A DNA stretch of 52,424 nt from a bacterium (GCA_021795355.1 JAJYPL010000003.1:28591-81014), one strand, 5' to 3'. Positions 40,863 through 49,935 are shown, counted from the stretch's first letter. Notes: generated by a model from the sequence alone, not told the origin. Numbers and translations: made by a program.

Positions 40863-41300
40863 TCACGCTTTAGCCTGTTTCTGCTTATATTCGTCTATTA
40901 CGTCTTGTATAGTTATAGAATTAAGTAATTCTGTGATTTTTTTCGATACCGAATTCCACATATCGAAAGCTAAGCAGACCGATTTCCTGCCGCATTCTTT
41001 TTTTGCTTTAGATTTGCTTATACAGCTTGTAATTTCTATCGGTTCTACCGATTCTATTATATCCCCTATAAATAGCTCGGAAGATTTTTTGTTAAGCAGA
41101 TAGCCGCCGTTGGGACCTCTTAAGCTTTTTACTATGCCAGCCTTTTTTAAAGTAAAGAATATCTGTTCTAAATAGTGCAGGGAAATAGACTCACCGGCGG
41201 AAATTTCTTTCAAGCCTACCGGAACGGAATTGTCCTTTGAATTGAACGACAGATATATAAGCGCCCTCACGGCGTATTGACCTTTAGAAGAAAGTTTCAT
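40863..41300 (-). CDS. iscR: Rrf2/IscR-family transcriptional regulator
   Basis: This 145-residue protein has the Rrf2 winged helix (MKLSSKGQYAVRALIYL, SLHYLEQIFFTLKKAGIVKSLRGPNGGYLL) and three cysteines (CISKSKAKKECGRKSVC) able to hold an Fe-S cluster; the first interval is nine residues rather than the five of IscR. It probably senses Fe-S status or cysteine supply and controls iscS and cysE. Confidence 0.85.
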   Translation of the reverse strand: MKLSSKGQYAVRALIYLSFNSKDNSVPVGLKEISAGESISLHYLEQIFFTLKKAGIVKSLRGPNGGYLLNKKSSELFIGDIIESVEPIEITSCISKSKAKKECGRKSVCLAFDMWNSVSKKITELLNSITIQDVIDEYKQKQAKA

Positions 41301-41303
41301 TTT

Positions 41304-41954
41304 TTATTTTTTTGATGCCTCAATCTCTTTTATCCTATTTTCAAGCTCCGATATTTTTGATTTTAAAAGCGATATCTCGTAAAAAGCGGGATCGAACAGC
41401 CTGTTATGCTCAAGGTCTATGTTGTCGTGAACTTCCGATTCGTCGCGTTTCGCAGATTTCGCAGGTATTCCGACAACCGTCGAATGAGCCGGAACTTCGT
41501 TGACGACTACGGAATTAGCCCCGACCTTAGAGTCGTGTCCTATGGTTAACGGCCCTAATATTTTTGCTCCGGTGCCTATTATCACCCTGTCCCCTATAGT
41601 AGGATGCCTTTTTTCTTTTTTCCAGCTTGTTCCGCCGAGCGTAACCCCGTGATAAATAGTAACGTCGTCTCCTATTTCCGCAGTTTCGCCTATAACGACC
41701 CCCATTCCGTGGTCTATAAAAAATCTTTTGCCTATTTTTGCGCCGGGATGAATTTCGATTCCCGTAAAAAATCTTCCAGTCTGGGAAACGAGCCTCGCCA
41801 AAAGCCTTAACTTATGTTTCCATAAAAAATGCGAGACTTTATGAAAATATACCGCATGGAGCCCCGGGTAGCACAACAAAACTTCCAGAGCGTTTCTGGC
41901 GGCCGGATCTCTTTCGTAAACCGAATTTATATTTTCTTTTAGCGTTTTAAACAT
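41304..41954 (-). CDS. cysE: Serine O-acetyltransferase
   Basis: This 216-residue protein is a left-handed beta-helix enzyme with hexapeptide repeats ([41 protein letters not shown]). It makes O-acetylserine for cysteine synthesis. I use ATG 41954 ([19 protein letters not shown]); the longest frame begins with TTG. It is the first gene of the leftward run, upstream of iscR and iscS, coupling cysteine supply to sulfur use. Confidence 0.92.
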   Translation of the reverse strand: MFKTLKENINSVYERDPAARNALEVLLCYPGLHAVYFHKVSHFLWKHKLRLLARLVSQTGRFFTGIEIHPGAKIGKRFFIDHGMGVVIGETAEIGDDVTIYHGVTLGGTSWKKEKRHPTIGDRVIIGTGAKILGPLTIGHDSKVGANSVVVNEVPAHSTVVGIPAKSAKRDESEVHDNIDLEHNRLFDPAFYEISLLKSKISELENRIKEIEASKK

Positions 41955-42004
41955 CTTTATAATATAACAGAAATGCAAAAAATATGAAAGCGGGCAGCCA
42001 AATA

Positions 42005-42130
42005 GGAAAAGGTGTCAGATTTTATTTTCAGCATAAGTAGCGGTTTATTAATTTGTAACAGTATATAATTGAATGCTGTTCCAGTATTTATGAAAAGTTA
42101 TTTGCGGAAAATTAATCTGACACCTTTTCC
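42005..42130. repeat. Family B composite repeat, complete 126-bp copy
   Basis: Perfect 17-bp terminal inverted repeats GGAAAAGGTGTCAGATT (42005-42021 and 42114-42130) enclose a decayed family A core (TTTGTAACAGTATATAATTGAATGC). The element fills the gap between cysE and macB, ending one base before the macB stop codon. It resembles a miniature inverted-repeat element without a coding sequence. Confidence 0.8.
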
Positions 42131-42131
42131 G

Positions 42132-43367
42132 CTATTCATATCTCAAGGCTTCTACTGGGTTCATCCTTGAGGCTTTAAAGGCGGGATAAAAGCCGAAAAA
42201 TATTCCTACGCACAGGGAAAATACGACGGAGATTATTATCGGTTCTGCGGTAACTACGGTTTTAAGAGGCGAAAAAGCGGAAATTGCGCTTGAAATTCCG
42301 AAACCGAGACCGATGCCGAGCAGTCCGCCGAAAAGGCTTAAAACGGCGGATTCTATAAGAAACTGTTTCAGGATATCTGATTTTTTAGCGCCTATAGCCA
42401 TTCTTATTCCTATTTCTTTAGTCCTTTCGGTAACGGAAACCAGCATTATATTCATTATTCCTATGCCGCCGACCAGCAGGGAAACTGCGGCAATGCTTGC
42501 AAGAAGAATGGTAAACGTCGCCGCGCTAGAATTTGCCGCCTGAGCTATTTCGGTAAGGTTTCTGACGAAAAAGTCGTTGGGTTTATTCAACGGTATATGA
42601 TGTCTTTGCCTTAAAAGCCGCGTAATTTGGGATTGGGCGACAACGGTATCTTTCTGTGTTTTTGCCGAAACCGCAATGGCATGCACCCAAGTCGTGCCGG
42701 CAATTTTTTCCATCATAGTCGTTATAGGTATGACCACTATGTCGTCCTGGTCCTGTCCGAAAGCGTTGAATCCTTTAATAGATAAAAGACCTATAACGGT
42801 AAACGGAACGCTGTGAATAATTATTATGTGTCCGATAGGATTTATAAGTCCAAAAAGTTCAGTGGCAGCCGTATTTCCAATTACTGCTACGTTTGCTGCG
42901 GAAGCAACCTGCTGCGGAGTAAAAAAAGCCCCTTTTGCTACCGGCCATTTCCTGACTATAGGAAATGTAGAGTCTGCTCCGTTAATCAAGGTTGACCAGT
43001 TGTTTCCCCTCCATATTACCTGCTGGGACATGCCGAGTATTGCGGTGTCGGTTTTGACGGAAGGAAGTTTTCTTATGGCGTAAACGTCGTTTAAAGTCAG
43101 CGTAGGCAGTACACCGAATCCGCTGTTTATGCCGCCTAAAGACGACGAACCCGGAAGTATAATCAGCATATTCGAACCCATCGAGTTAATGGAAACCTGA
43201 ATAGCTTTAGAAGCACCCTGTCCTATCCCTATAGTTGCGATAACTGAACCTACGCCTATAATAATTCCGAGTATCGTCAAAAAAGACCTTATTTTATTCC
43301 TCAACAGGGTTTTATATGCCGATTCTAAGTCTAGAAAAAAAGCAAATTTTACGCGTTTGCGTTTCAT
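42132..43367 (-). CDS. MacB-like ABC transporter permease (no fused ATPase)
   Basis: This 411-residue protein has an N-terminal membrane helix after a basic start (LLRNKIRSFLTILGIIIGVGSVIATIGIGQGASKAI), a periplasmic MacB_PCD domain (about 65-280), and a C-terminal FtsX domain with three helices and the motif VTERTKEIGIRMAIGAKKSDIL. It forms the mechanotransmission part of a tripartite efflux pump with the separate ATPase, which precedes it with a four-base overlap. Confidence 0.88.
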   Translation of the reverse strand: MKRKRVKFAFFLDLESAYKTLLRNKIRSFLTILGIIIGVGSVIATIGIGQGASKAIQVSINSMGSNMLIILPGSSSLGGINSGFGVLPTLTLNDVYAIRKLPSVKTDTAILGMSQQVIWRGNNWSTLINGADSTFPIVRKWPVAKGAFFTPQQVASAANVAVIGNTAATELFGLINPIGHIIIIHSVPFTVIGLLSIKGFNAFGQDQDDIVVIPITTMMEKIAGTTWVHAIAVSAKTQKDTVVAQSQITRLLRQRHHIPLNKPNDFFVRNLTEIAQAANSSAATFTILLASIAAVSLLVGGIGIMNIMLVSVTERTKEIGIRMAIGAKKSDILKQFLIESAVLSLFGGLLGIGLGFGISSAISAFSPLKTVVTAEPIIISVVFSLCVGIFFGFYPAFKASRMNPVEALRYE

Positions 43368-44086
43368 ATTTTTTTGACCGTCTCCGAAGACAAAATTATC
43401 CCGTCTTTTACCGTTATAAGCCTTTTTGCATAATCTGCCACGTGCTTATCGTGCGTTACCAAAATTATCGTTGCACCTCTTTCTGAATTAATTTTTTCAA
43501 AAAAATTCATAACGTCGGCCCCTCTTACCGAGTCGAGATTACCCGTAGGTTCATCCGCCATAATTATTGGAGCGTCGTTTACTATGGCTCTTGCTATAGC
43601 CACTCTTTGCTGTTCTCCGCCGGATATCTGATTCGGAAATTTATTTCCTTTATCCGAAAGATCGACGAGTTTTAACGCTTTTAACGCCATTTCCTCCGAA
43701 TCCTTTGAATGATAGCCTGAATAATAAAGGGGCAGCATAACGTTTTCAAGAATAGAAAGCCTCTGTATAAGATTAAAACCCTGAAATACGAAGCCTATTT
43801 TTTTATTCCTTATTTCTGCAAGCTCATCCGGCGTAAGTCCGGAAACATCCCTCCCTTCTAGAAAATAGCTTCCCGACGTAGGCTTATCCAAACATCCGAG
43901 TATATTCATAAGAGTAGATTTTCCTGAACCGGATGCGCCCATTATCGAAACGAATTCTCCGTTTTCGATAATAAGATTTATGCCTTTCAGTACTTCATAG
44001 GCAATATCTCCGATTTTATAGACCATGCCGATATTTTCTAGGCGTATCAGCGGAATATCGCCGTTAATGTCGTAGCTGTTTGTCAT
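43364..44086 (-). CDS. ABC transporter ATPase (MacB/LolD type)
   Basis: This 240-residue ATPase has Walker A GASGSGKST, the ABC signature SGGEQQRVAIARAI, Walker B IIMADEPTGNLD and a switch His in LVTHDKHVADYA. It energises the MacB-like permease encoded directly downstream. Confidence 0.92.
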   Translation of the reverse strand: MTNSYDINGDIPLIRLENIGMVYKIGDIAYEVLKGINLIIENGEFVSIMGASGSGKSTLMNILGCLDKPTSGSYFLEGRDVSGLTPDELAEIRNKKIGFVFQGFNLIQRLSILENVMLPLYYSGYHSKDSEEMALKALKLVDLSDKGNKFPNQISGGEQQRVAIARAIVNDAPIIMADEPTGNLDSVRGADVMNFFEKINSERGATIILVTHDKHVADYAKRLITVKDGIILSSETVKKI

Positions 44087-44116
44087 ATTGTATAATTACC
44101 GTATTTTTCTTTATTC

Positions 44117-44134
44117 GGAAAAGGTGTCGGATTA
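44117..44134. repeat. Family B end fragment at the macA stop codon
   Basis: GGAAAAGGTGTCGGATTA matches the family B terminus. Its last bases form the TAA stop of the MacA-like gene read on the minus strand. Confidence 0.6.
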
Positions 44135-45322
44135 GAAGAACATCCTTCTTCCGGGAGCCGCGGCGCCGTTATAGGAAGATTGCATGCCCGTTATAACTTC
44201 GGTGCCGCTCTTAATATCTTTCGAGATAACTTCCGTATATTCGTCGTTATTTATACCGAGTTTTACAATAACCGGTGCGGGAACGCCGTTTTTTAATATC
44301 CATACGACGCCTTCGCCGACTTTTAATTTTTTCGTGATATTATTTAAAACCTGTTTGTTTTCTCCTGCCGGAATAAATCTTAGAGCCGAATTAGGCACGC
44401 CGAGGATGCCTTTTTTTTCCGAAACGTAAATTTTGACGATAGCCGTCATTCCGGGAAGTATCTTCTCATCGTCGTTATTAAAAAATATAGTAACGTTGTA
44501 GCTGACGACTCCTGAAACGGTCGTGGGGTTAATTCTTATATTGTGAACATTGCCCCATACGGTTTTATCGGGGTATGCATATACGGTGAATGAAGCCTTG
44601 TCGCCTTTTTTAATGCCTCCGAGGTCTGCTTCGTTGGTAGTGGTGTCTATTTCCATTTTTTTTATGTTTTCGCCTATTACGAAAAGATTAGGCGTTTGAA
44701 AACTCGAAGCGACGGTCTGCCCGACTACTACGCCGACGTTAATTATAATGCCATTAACCGGCGAATATATCTTTGTATAAGAAAGGTTAGTTTCGTCCTG
44801 CGCCAACTGCGCTTTAGCCGCGCTTACCGCATTTTCCAAATATTTAAGCTGGGCGACGTCCTGCAGATAAACGCTGTAGGCACTTTGTTCCGTCTGGTGC
44901 GCTATTAAGTTTTCTTTCCATAATTTTTCGTCCCTTATATAAGTAAGCCTATCGTATGATAATACCGCCCTTTGCTTAAGGACGTTTGCTTCGGCGGAAG
45001 CGAGATTGGCTTTATCCTGATCGACTTTTTGGATAAAGGGGGTAGGGTCTATCCGGGCGAGAAGCTGTCCCTTTTTGACTATTGAGTTATACCAGACGTA
45101 AAGTTTTGAAAATATTCCCGATACCTGCGCGCCCACGTTTATAGTATTTATGGGATTAGCCGTTCCGGTAGTAGTAACGTATTTTTGTATAGTAATCGGT
45201 TTTACGGAATAAAGTTCGTAAGAAACTTTTTTCGTTTTCGATTTTATAATAAAATAAGATGCGGCAAAAACAATAAGCAAAATTACGAGTGCGGTTATAA
45301 TAATTTTTTTATTTTTTTTCAT
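44132..45322 (-). CDS. MacA-like periplasmic adaptor (membrane fusion protein)
   Basis: This 396-residue protein has an N-terminal membrane anchor (about 7-26), a biotinyl-lipoyl-like segment VSGIFSKLYVWYNSIVKKGQLLARID, a central coiled-coil hairpin (about 80-180) and beta-barrel and membrane-proximal domains. It links the MacB-like permease to the TolC-like channel. It lies 10 bp downstream of the tolC gene on the minus strand. Confidence 0.88.
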   Translation of the reverse strand: MKKNKKIIITALVILLIVFAASYFIIKSKTKKVSYELYSVKPITIQKYVTTTGTANPINTINVGAQVSGIFSKLYVWYNSIVKKGQLLARIDPTPFIQKVDQDKANLASAEANVLKQRAVLSYDRLTYIRDEKLWKENLIAHQTEQSAYSVYLQDVAQLKYLENAVSAAKAQLAQDETNLSYTKIYSPVNGIIINVGVVVGQTVASSFQTPNLFVIGENIKKMEIDTTTNEADLGGIKKGDKASFTVYAYPDKTVWGNVHNIRINPTTVSGVVSYNVTIFFNNDDEKILPGMTAIVKIYVSEKKGILGVPNSALRFIPAGENKQVLNNITKKLKVGEGVVWILKNGVPAPVIVKLGINNDEYTEVISKDIKSGTEVITGMQSSYNGAAAPGRRMFF

Positions 45323-45332
45323 TTTCTCACCT

Positions 45333-46682
45333 TTATTTTAGATAATGTTCCGGTATTAATCCCAGGTCGGAATACAGTTTTGCTTTAAGATAAAAATATG
45401 TGTATCTGCCGTTTATATAGCTTGTCAATGCCGAGATATACTGGGCGTTTGCCGTCACGAGCTGAACCATGGAGCCTACTCCGACTTCGTAGCTTTTGAA
45501 CGCAAGCGTATAAGCAAGTTTTGAAGCCTTTTCGGAAGATTTCAGCGCCTTAACCGTTAAATACTGGTTGTTTAAAGCGTAGTAATCGCTTGATACGCCG
45601 TAAATCAAGTTGCTTTCGGTGAGCTTTTTATTCCAAATACTGCTGTTTAACGCCGCTTTAGAATAATCTATTTTATTTTTGGTTAAAAATCCGTTAAAAA
45701 TAGGTATGGAAACCGAAAGTCCCGCCGAATAATTTCTGTTAAGCGGAAAGGCGGAATTTGCTCCGGTATATGAAAAATCTGCGTTAAAAGTCGGATAATA
45801 GCCGCCGGCCGACTGTCTAACCGAAGCCTTTGCAGCTTTCACCGCATACAGCGCCTGTTTCAACTGGGGATTATTTTTAACTGCCGATTTAATAAGCCCT
45901 TTCAGTTTGCTTTTGAATGGTTTAAATCTCAATGTATTCACGAAAACGTAGTTTTTTGAAGGCGGGAGCCCTATGGAATTTAACAGAGCCAGCCTTGCTA
46001 TGCGTACGCTGAATATAGAATTTATATATGCGGCTTTTGCCGTTTCCATTGTAGCTTTTGCCGTTTCCGCATCTAAAAGGTCGCCGGTTCCTACTTTGTA
46101 AAACGCCTCGGCGGCTTTATACTGTATTTCGTCGTTTTTAAGGTTTTCTTTGTCTGCTTTCATTAATTCTTTGTCGGCAAAATACTCCGCAAAATTTAAA
46201 ATAACGTTATATAAATCGCTGTTTACCGCATAATTATAACCGGCGTCCGCCCCCTTCATCTCATACTTTGCGTTAAGATAGCCGTAATAGCGCGAACCGA
46301 AGGAGTAAAGCATGTACGTCGCATTTAAAGACGCCGAATAGTCGTTTAAAGAGTAGTTTATGCCCGGCTCGGTAATTATCTGTCCATTGGAAGTTACGGT
46401 ATTATTGTCGACATTCATAAAAGAATTTTTAGAATATCCCGCCGTTGCAGAAATTTGAGGGTAGTACTGGGATAAAGTTTCGTTTTTTGTATAGACGGAC
46501 GAAAGATAGGAATATTTAGAGGTTAAAATTCCCGGATAAAGTTTGACAGCAAGCGTCAGCGCATCTTTTAGCGTGATAATTTTTTTAGTCGCGCCGTAAG
46601 AATTTCCGGCGTTAGTAAAAAATATCGCGGTAATCAGGAAAAACAAAGGCAATATGATTTTTTTTATGGTTTTAATATTCAT
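45333..46682 (-). CDS. TolC-like outer-membrane efflux protein
   Basis: This 449-residue protein has a signal peptide (cleavage near GNSYGA) and two related halves with the OEP pattern (LTLAVKLYPGILTSKYSYLSSVY... and KSAVKNNPQLKQALYAVKAAKASVRQSAGGYYPTF), including long periplasmic helices. It forms the outer-membrane duct of the efflux system and is the first gene of the operon. Confidence 0.88.
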   Translation of the reverse strand: MNIKTIKKIILPLFFLITAIFFTNAGNSYGATKKIITLKDALTLAVKLYPGILTSKYSYLSSVYTKNETLSQYYPQISATAGYSKNSFMNVDNNTVTSNGQIITEPGINYSLNDYSASLNATYMLYSFGSRYYGYLNAKYEMKGADAGYNYAVNSDLYNVILNFAEYFADKELMKADKENLKNDEIQYKAAEAFYKVGTGDLLDAETAKATMETAKAAYINSIFSVRIARLALLNSIGLPPSKNYVFVNTLRFKPFKSKLKGLIKSAVKNNPQLKQALYAVKAAKASVRQSAGGYYPTFNADFSYTGANSAFPLNRNYSAGLSVSIPIFNGFLTKNKIDYSKAALNSSIWNKKLTESNLIYGVSSDYYALNNQYLTVKALKSSEKASKLAYTLAFKSYEVGVGSMVQLVTANAQYISALTSYINGRYTYFYLKAKLYSDLGLIPEHYLK

Positions 46683-46797
46683 TTTAGATTATTATATATT
46701 ATTATATGTTGATATTAAATTTTTTTAAACAGTGTCTATTATAATGCCGCATTGTTAATAAATAATTAATAAATCATAAACAAAAAACATAATAATA

Positions 46798-46826
46798 ATC
46801 ATAATGACTTTAAAGTCATTTGTCAA
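46798..46826 (-). promoter_or_regulatory. Promoter of the tolC-macAB operon with palindromic spacer
   Basis: On the minus strand, TTGACA (46826-46821) and TATGAT (46803-46798) are 17 bases apart. The spacer lies within the perfect 18-bp palindrome AATGACTTTAAAGTCATT (46803-46820). A repressor or DNA-distorting activator bound there would directly control the efflux operon. Confidence 0.7.
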
Positions 46827-46838
46827 TATAAAAAAGAT

Positions 46839-46867
46839 ATGGCGACAGAATTCAATTCTGTCACCAT
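46839..46867. repeat. Family A palindromic repeat upstream of rimO (copy 5)
   Basis: 14-base arms ATGGCGACAGAATT and AATTCTGTCACCAT (one mismatch) surround one base and are followed by CACAAATCGG. It ends 12 bases before the rimO start, so it would form a hairpin just upstream of the ribosome-binding site. Confidence 0.8.
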
Positions 46868-46879
46868 CACAAATCGGAA

Positions 46880-48232
46880 ATGTCTTTAAGTTTTAATCTT
46901 ATAAGTCTCGGATGCCCTAAAAATCAGGTAGATTCGGAAACTATGTTTACGCGTCTCGAAAAGTCGGATATCAGGTTTACTTCCGACCTAGGCTCCTGCG
47001 ATATCTGCGTCGTAAACACATGCGGGTTCATTGAAGCGGCAAGAAAAGAATCTATAGGCGTAATTATGGAAGCCGTAGAGAAAAAAAAGTCCGGCGCAAT
47101 AAAATATATTGCGGTGACCGGATGCATGGTAAACAACAATGTAGAAACACTTAAAAAAGAACTGCCCGAAGTCGATATTTTCCTGACCACTTTCGACGAA
47201 GAAAAAATAGTAGAAGAAATTGAATCGGCGGCTGGAAAAAAAATATCCGGCAGGGGCACGGGGGGATCCTCAAAAAAATATAAAGAATTCGAAAGAGAGC
47301 ATTTTAACTTAAAAAGCACTGCATACCTTAAAATATCGGAAGGATGCAGCAGGTCTTGTTCTTTCTGCACTATCCCCTCCATAAGAGGCGCATACCGTTC
47401 AAAATCTATAGAAGAGATTAAAAAGGAAGCCGCCTATTTAGCTTCGGCGGGAGTCGAAGAGCTGATAATCGTTTCGCAGGACACATCCTATTACGGAATG
47501 GACGCCGGCGTTAAGAACGGTTTATATAATCTGTTAAAAGAACTTATAGAAATAAAAGGCGTCAAATGGATAAGGCTTATGTATCTTTATCCGTCGATAT
47601 CTTTATTTGCTAATGATTTAATAAGTTTATTCAATAACGAAGAAAAAATTTTGAAATATATAGATATGCCGGTTCAGCATATAAGCGGCGAAATTCTTAA
47701 ACTTATGAAACGCGGCGAATCTAAAAAAGACGTTTTAAAAATTATAGAAAAAATAAAAAAAGAAATTCCGGACGCCGCCCTAAGGACTTCTCTTATTACA
47801 GGCTTTCCGGGGGAAACCGAAAAAGATTTCGAAGAATTATTAGCATTCGTTAAGGACGTAAAATTCGACAGCCTCGGAGTTTTTAAATATTCCGACGAAA
47901 GATCCGCCGGTTCATACAAATACAAACAAAAAGTAAGCGCAAAAATTAAGTCCGAAAGATATAAAATTTTAATGGAAACCCAAAAATCGCTTATCGATTC
48001 TATAATGTCTAAGCACATAGGGCGGACGTACGAAGCGGTGATCGACGAAATAAACAATAAAACGGTAAAATTAAGAACCTACTTTCAATCGCCGGATATC
48101 GACGGATATACTTATATGTATTTAGAAGACTTAAAAAATATTCCCGATTATATTGCGAAAAAAAAATTTACCGACGTAAATATCAATAAAATTAAGGATT
48201 ACGACCTGCTATGCATACCCTCGGCTATATAA
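46880..48232 (+). CDS. rimO: Ribosomal protein S12 methylthiotransferase RimO
   Basis: This 450-residue radical SAM enzyme has the RimO opening ISLGCPKNQVDSE, cysteines in VVNTCGFIEAARKES and VTGCMV, the radical-SAM CSRSCSFC, GFPGETEKDFEELLAFV, and a C-terminal TRAM domain. It methylthiolates an aspartate of S12. The family A palindrome lies immediately upstream, and the tolC operon is divergent. Confidence 0.93.
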   Translation: MSLSFNLISLGCPKNQVDSETMFTRLEKSDIRFTSDLGSCDICVVNTCGFIEAARKESIGVIMEAVEKKKSGAIKYIAVTGCMVNNNVETLKKELPEVDIFLTTFDEEKIVEEIESAAGKKISGRGTGGSSKKYKEFEREHFNLKSTAYLKISEGCSRSCSFCTIPSIRGAYRSKSIEEIKKEAAYLASAGVEELIIVSQDTSYYGMDAGVKNGLYNLLKELIEIKGVKWIRLMYLYPSISLFANDLISLFNNEEKILKYIDMPVQHISGEILKLMKRGESKKDVLKIIEKIKKEIPDAALRTSLITGFPGETEKDFEELLAFVKDVKFDSLGVFKYSDERSAGSYKYKQKVSAKIKSERYKILMETQKSLIDSIMSKHIGRTYEAVIDEINNKTVKLRTYFQSPDIDGYTYMYLEDLKNIPDYIAKKKFTDVNINKIKDYDLLCIPSAI

Positions 48233-48249
48233 TTAGGAGTAAAAATTTC

Positions 48250-48278
48250 TTGACTAAAATTTAATTAAGGTTTATAAT
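48250..48278 (+). promoter_or_regulatory. Promoter of hdrCBA-mvhD
   Basis: TTGACT (48250-48255) and a perfect TATAAT (48273-48278) are separated by exactly 17 bases, giving a near-consensus housekeeping promoter and a leader of about 95 bases. Confidence 0.75.
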
Positions 48279-48379
48279 TTAAGAACGGCATTTTAAAATC
48301 GAATAAAAAAACAAAATATACGATTTTCAATCCGCAATCAAAAAAAATAAATTCAATTTTCAATTCAAGGACAATAGCT

Positions 48380-48928
48380 ATGAAGACGGTTTTAAACGAA
48401 CAAAACAGGCGGAATTTTGTCGCTCAGGTGGAGTCTATGCTGCACGACAAGCTGTCAAAGTGTTATCAGTGCGGCAAATGTTCGGCGGGATGCCCCGTTA
48501 ATTTTGAAATGGATTATACTCCGAACCAGATAATAAAAATGACCGAACTTGGAATGGAGGATACCGTTTTAAATTCCAAGACTATTTGGCTTTGCGTTTC
48601 CTGCAATACCTGTTCGACCAGATGCCCGAAAGGATTTGAAGTTACCGGCATAATGGACGTCCTTAGGGAAATAGCCGAGAGAAAAGGAATAACTTCAAAA
48701 ACCGAAAAAGAAGTTCAGATGTTTCACGAAGTATTTCTTGAAAACGTCAAATCGCACGGAAGAATATTCGAACTTGAATTAGTCGGAAAGTATAAATTAA
48801 AAACAAAACATCTTTTCAGAGATATGTTTTTGGCTCCAAAAATGCTCGAAAAAGGAAAACTTAAAATGCACGGAGAAACAATTTCTAATTTAAATCAAAT
48901 AGCAAAAATTTTTAAGGATTTCGAGTAA
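48380..48928 (+). CDS. hdrC: Heterodisulfide reductase subunit C-like protein
   Basis: This 182-residue protein has two [4Fe-4S] motifs (CYQCGKCSAGCP and CVSCNTCSTRCPKG), matching HdrC, which relays electrons from HdrA to HdrB. No membrane helices are evident. It begins a tight rightward hdrC-hdrB-hdrA-mvhD run. Confidence 0.9.
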   Translation: MKTVLNEQNRRNFVAQVESMLHDKLSKCYQCGKCSAGCPVNFEMDYTPNQIIKMTELGMEDTVLNSKTIWLCVSCNTCSTRCPKGFEVTGIMDVLREIAERKGITSKTEKEVQMFHEVFLENVKSHGRIFELELVGKYKLKTKHLFRDMFLAPKMLEKGKLKMHGETISNLNQIAKIFKDFE

Positions 48929-48962
48929 TTCGAGTAAATAGCTAAAGGAGAAATTTAAAAAT

Positions 48963-49841
48963 ATGAAATTAGCATATTATCCCGGATGTTCGTTAAAAGG
49001 AACGTCTTTCGAATATGAAGTATCGCTGTTAAAAATTCTTGAAATTATGGGTATAGAGGTCAAGGAGATTCCCGACTGGAACTGCTGCGGCGCTTCGGCA
49101 GCCCACAGCATAAACCATAATCTTGCCGTAGCCCTTCCGGCAAGAAACCTTGCGATAGCCGAAAAAGACGGCTTTGAATCCATCCTAGCTCCGTGCGCCG
49201 CATGTTCTAACAGGCTCAAAAATGCCGATTATGAATTAAAAAGAGACGATATACTGAAGAAGAAAATAACCAATTCCTTGGAAATGTCTTACGATTCCGA
49301 AATGAGCATCAATAATATGCTCGAATTTCTTATCGGAGTAGTAGGAAAAGACAAGATAAAATCTATGGTTAAAAAACCGCTTGCCGGACTTAAAGTTGCG
49401 TCTTATTACGGCTGTTTGTTAGTGAGGCCGCCTAAAGTTATGCAGTTCGACGACCCCGAAAATCCGGTTACCATGGACGAACTGGTTTCTCTTACCGGAG
49501 CGGAGCCGGTTGACTATTCTTATAAAACCGAATGCTGCGGGGCTATTAATTCCCTTTCCAAACCGGACGTAGTTATGGCTTTGACCGGAAAAGTTTTATA
49601 CGACGCCAAAAATCACGGAGCGGACGTAGTAGTAGTCGCCTGCCCCCTGTGCCATTCGAATTTAGACGTCAGGCAGAAGGAAATAGAAAGAAAATACGAA
49701 GAAAAAATAGGTCTGCCGGTTTTGTTTATTACGGAACTCCTTGGTCTTTCTTTTGGAATTAACCCTAAAGATCTTGCAATAGACGGACATATGGTTGCGG
49801 CAGACAGGGTTTTGAAAAAAATAGAAGAATTATCGAAATAA
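48963..49841 (+). CDS. hdrB: Heterodisulfide reductase subunit B-like protein
   Basis: This 292-residue protein has two full CCG motifs (YPGCSLKGT, NCCGASAAH, CAAC; YGCLLVRPP, ECCGAI, CPLCHSN). HdrB holds the noncubane clusters that reduce a disulfide in methanogens; in bacteria the substrate is unknown and may be a thiol or a protein disulfide. GGAG precedes the start. Confidence 0.92.
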   Translation: MKLAYYPGCSLKGTSFEYEVSLLKILEIMGIEVKEIPDWNCCGASAAHSINHNLAVALPARNLAIAEKDGFESILAPCAACSNRLKNADYELKRDDILKKKITNSLEMSYDSEMSINNMLEFLIGVVGKDKIKSMVKKPLAGLKVASYYGCLLVRPPKVMQFDDPENPVTMDELVSLTGAEPVDYSYKTECCGAINSLSKPDVVMALTGKVLYDAKNHGADVVVVACPLCHSNLDVRQKEIERKYEEKIGLPVLFITELLGLSFGINPKDLAIDGHMVAADRVLKKIEELSK

Positions 49842-49935
49842 GCAGTATATATTATAAAAATTACGGCTTTTAAGTTCTTATTTTAAAGCGGAAATTCAGA
49901 TTATTTATTAAAGTTACTACGAGAGGTAAAATATT

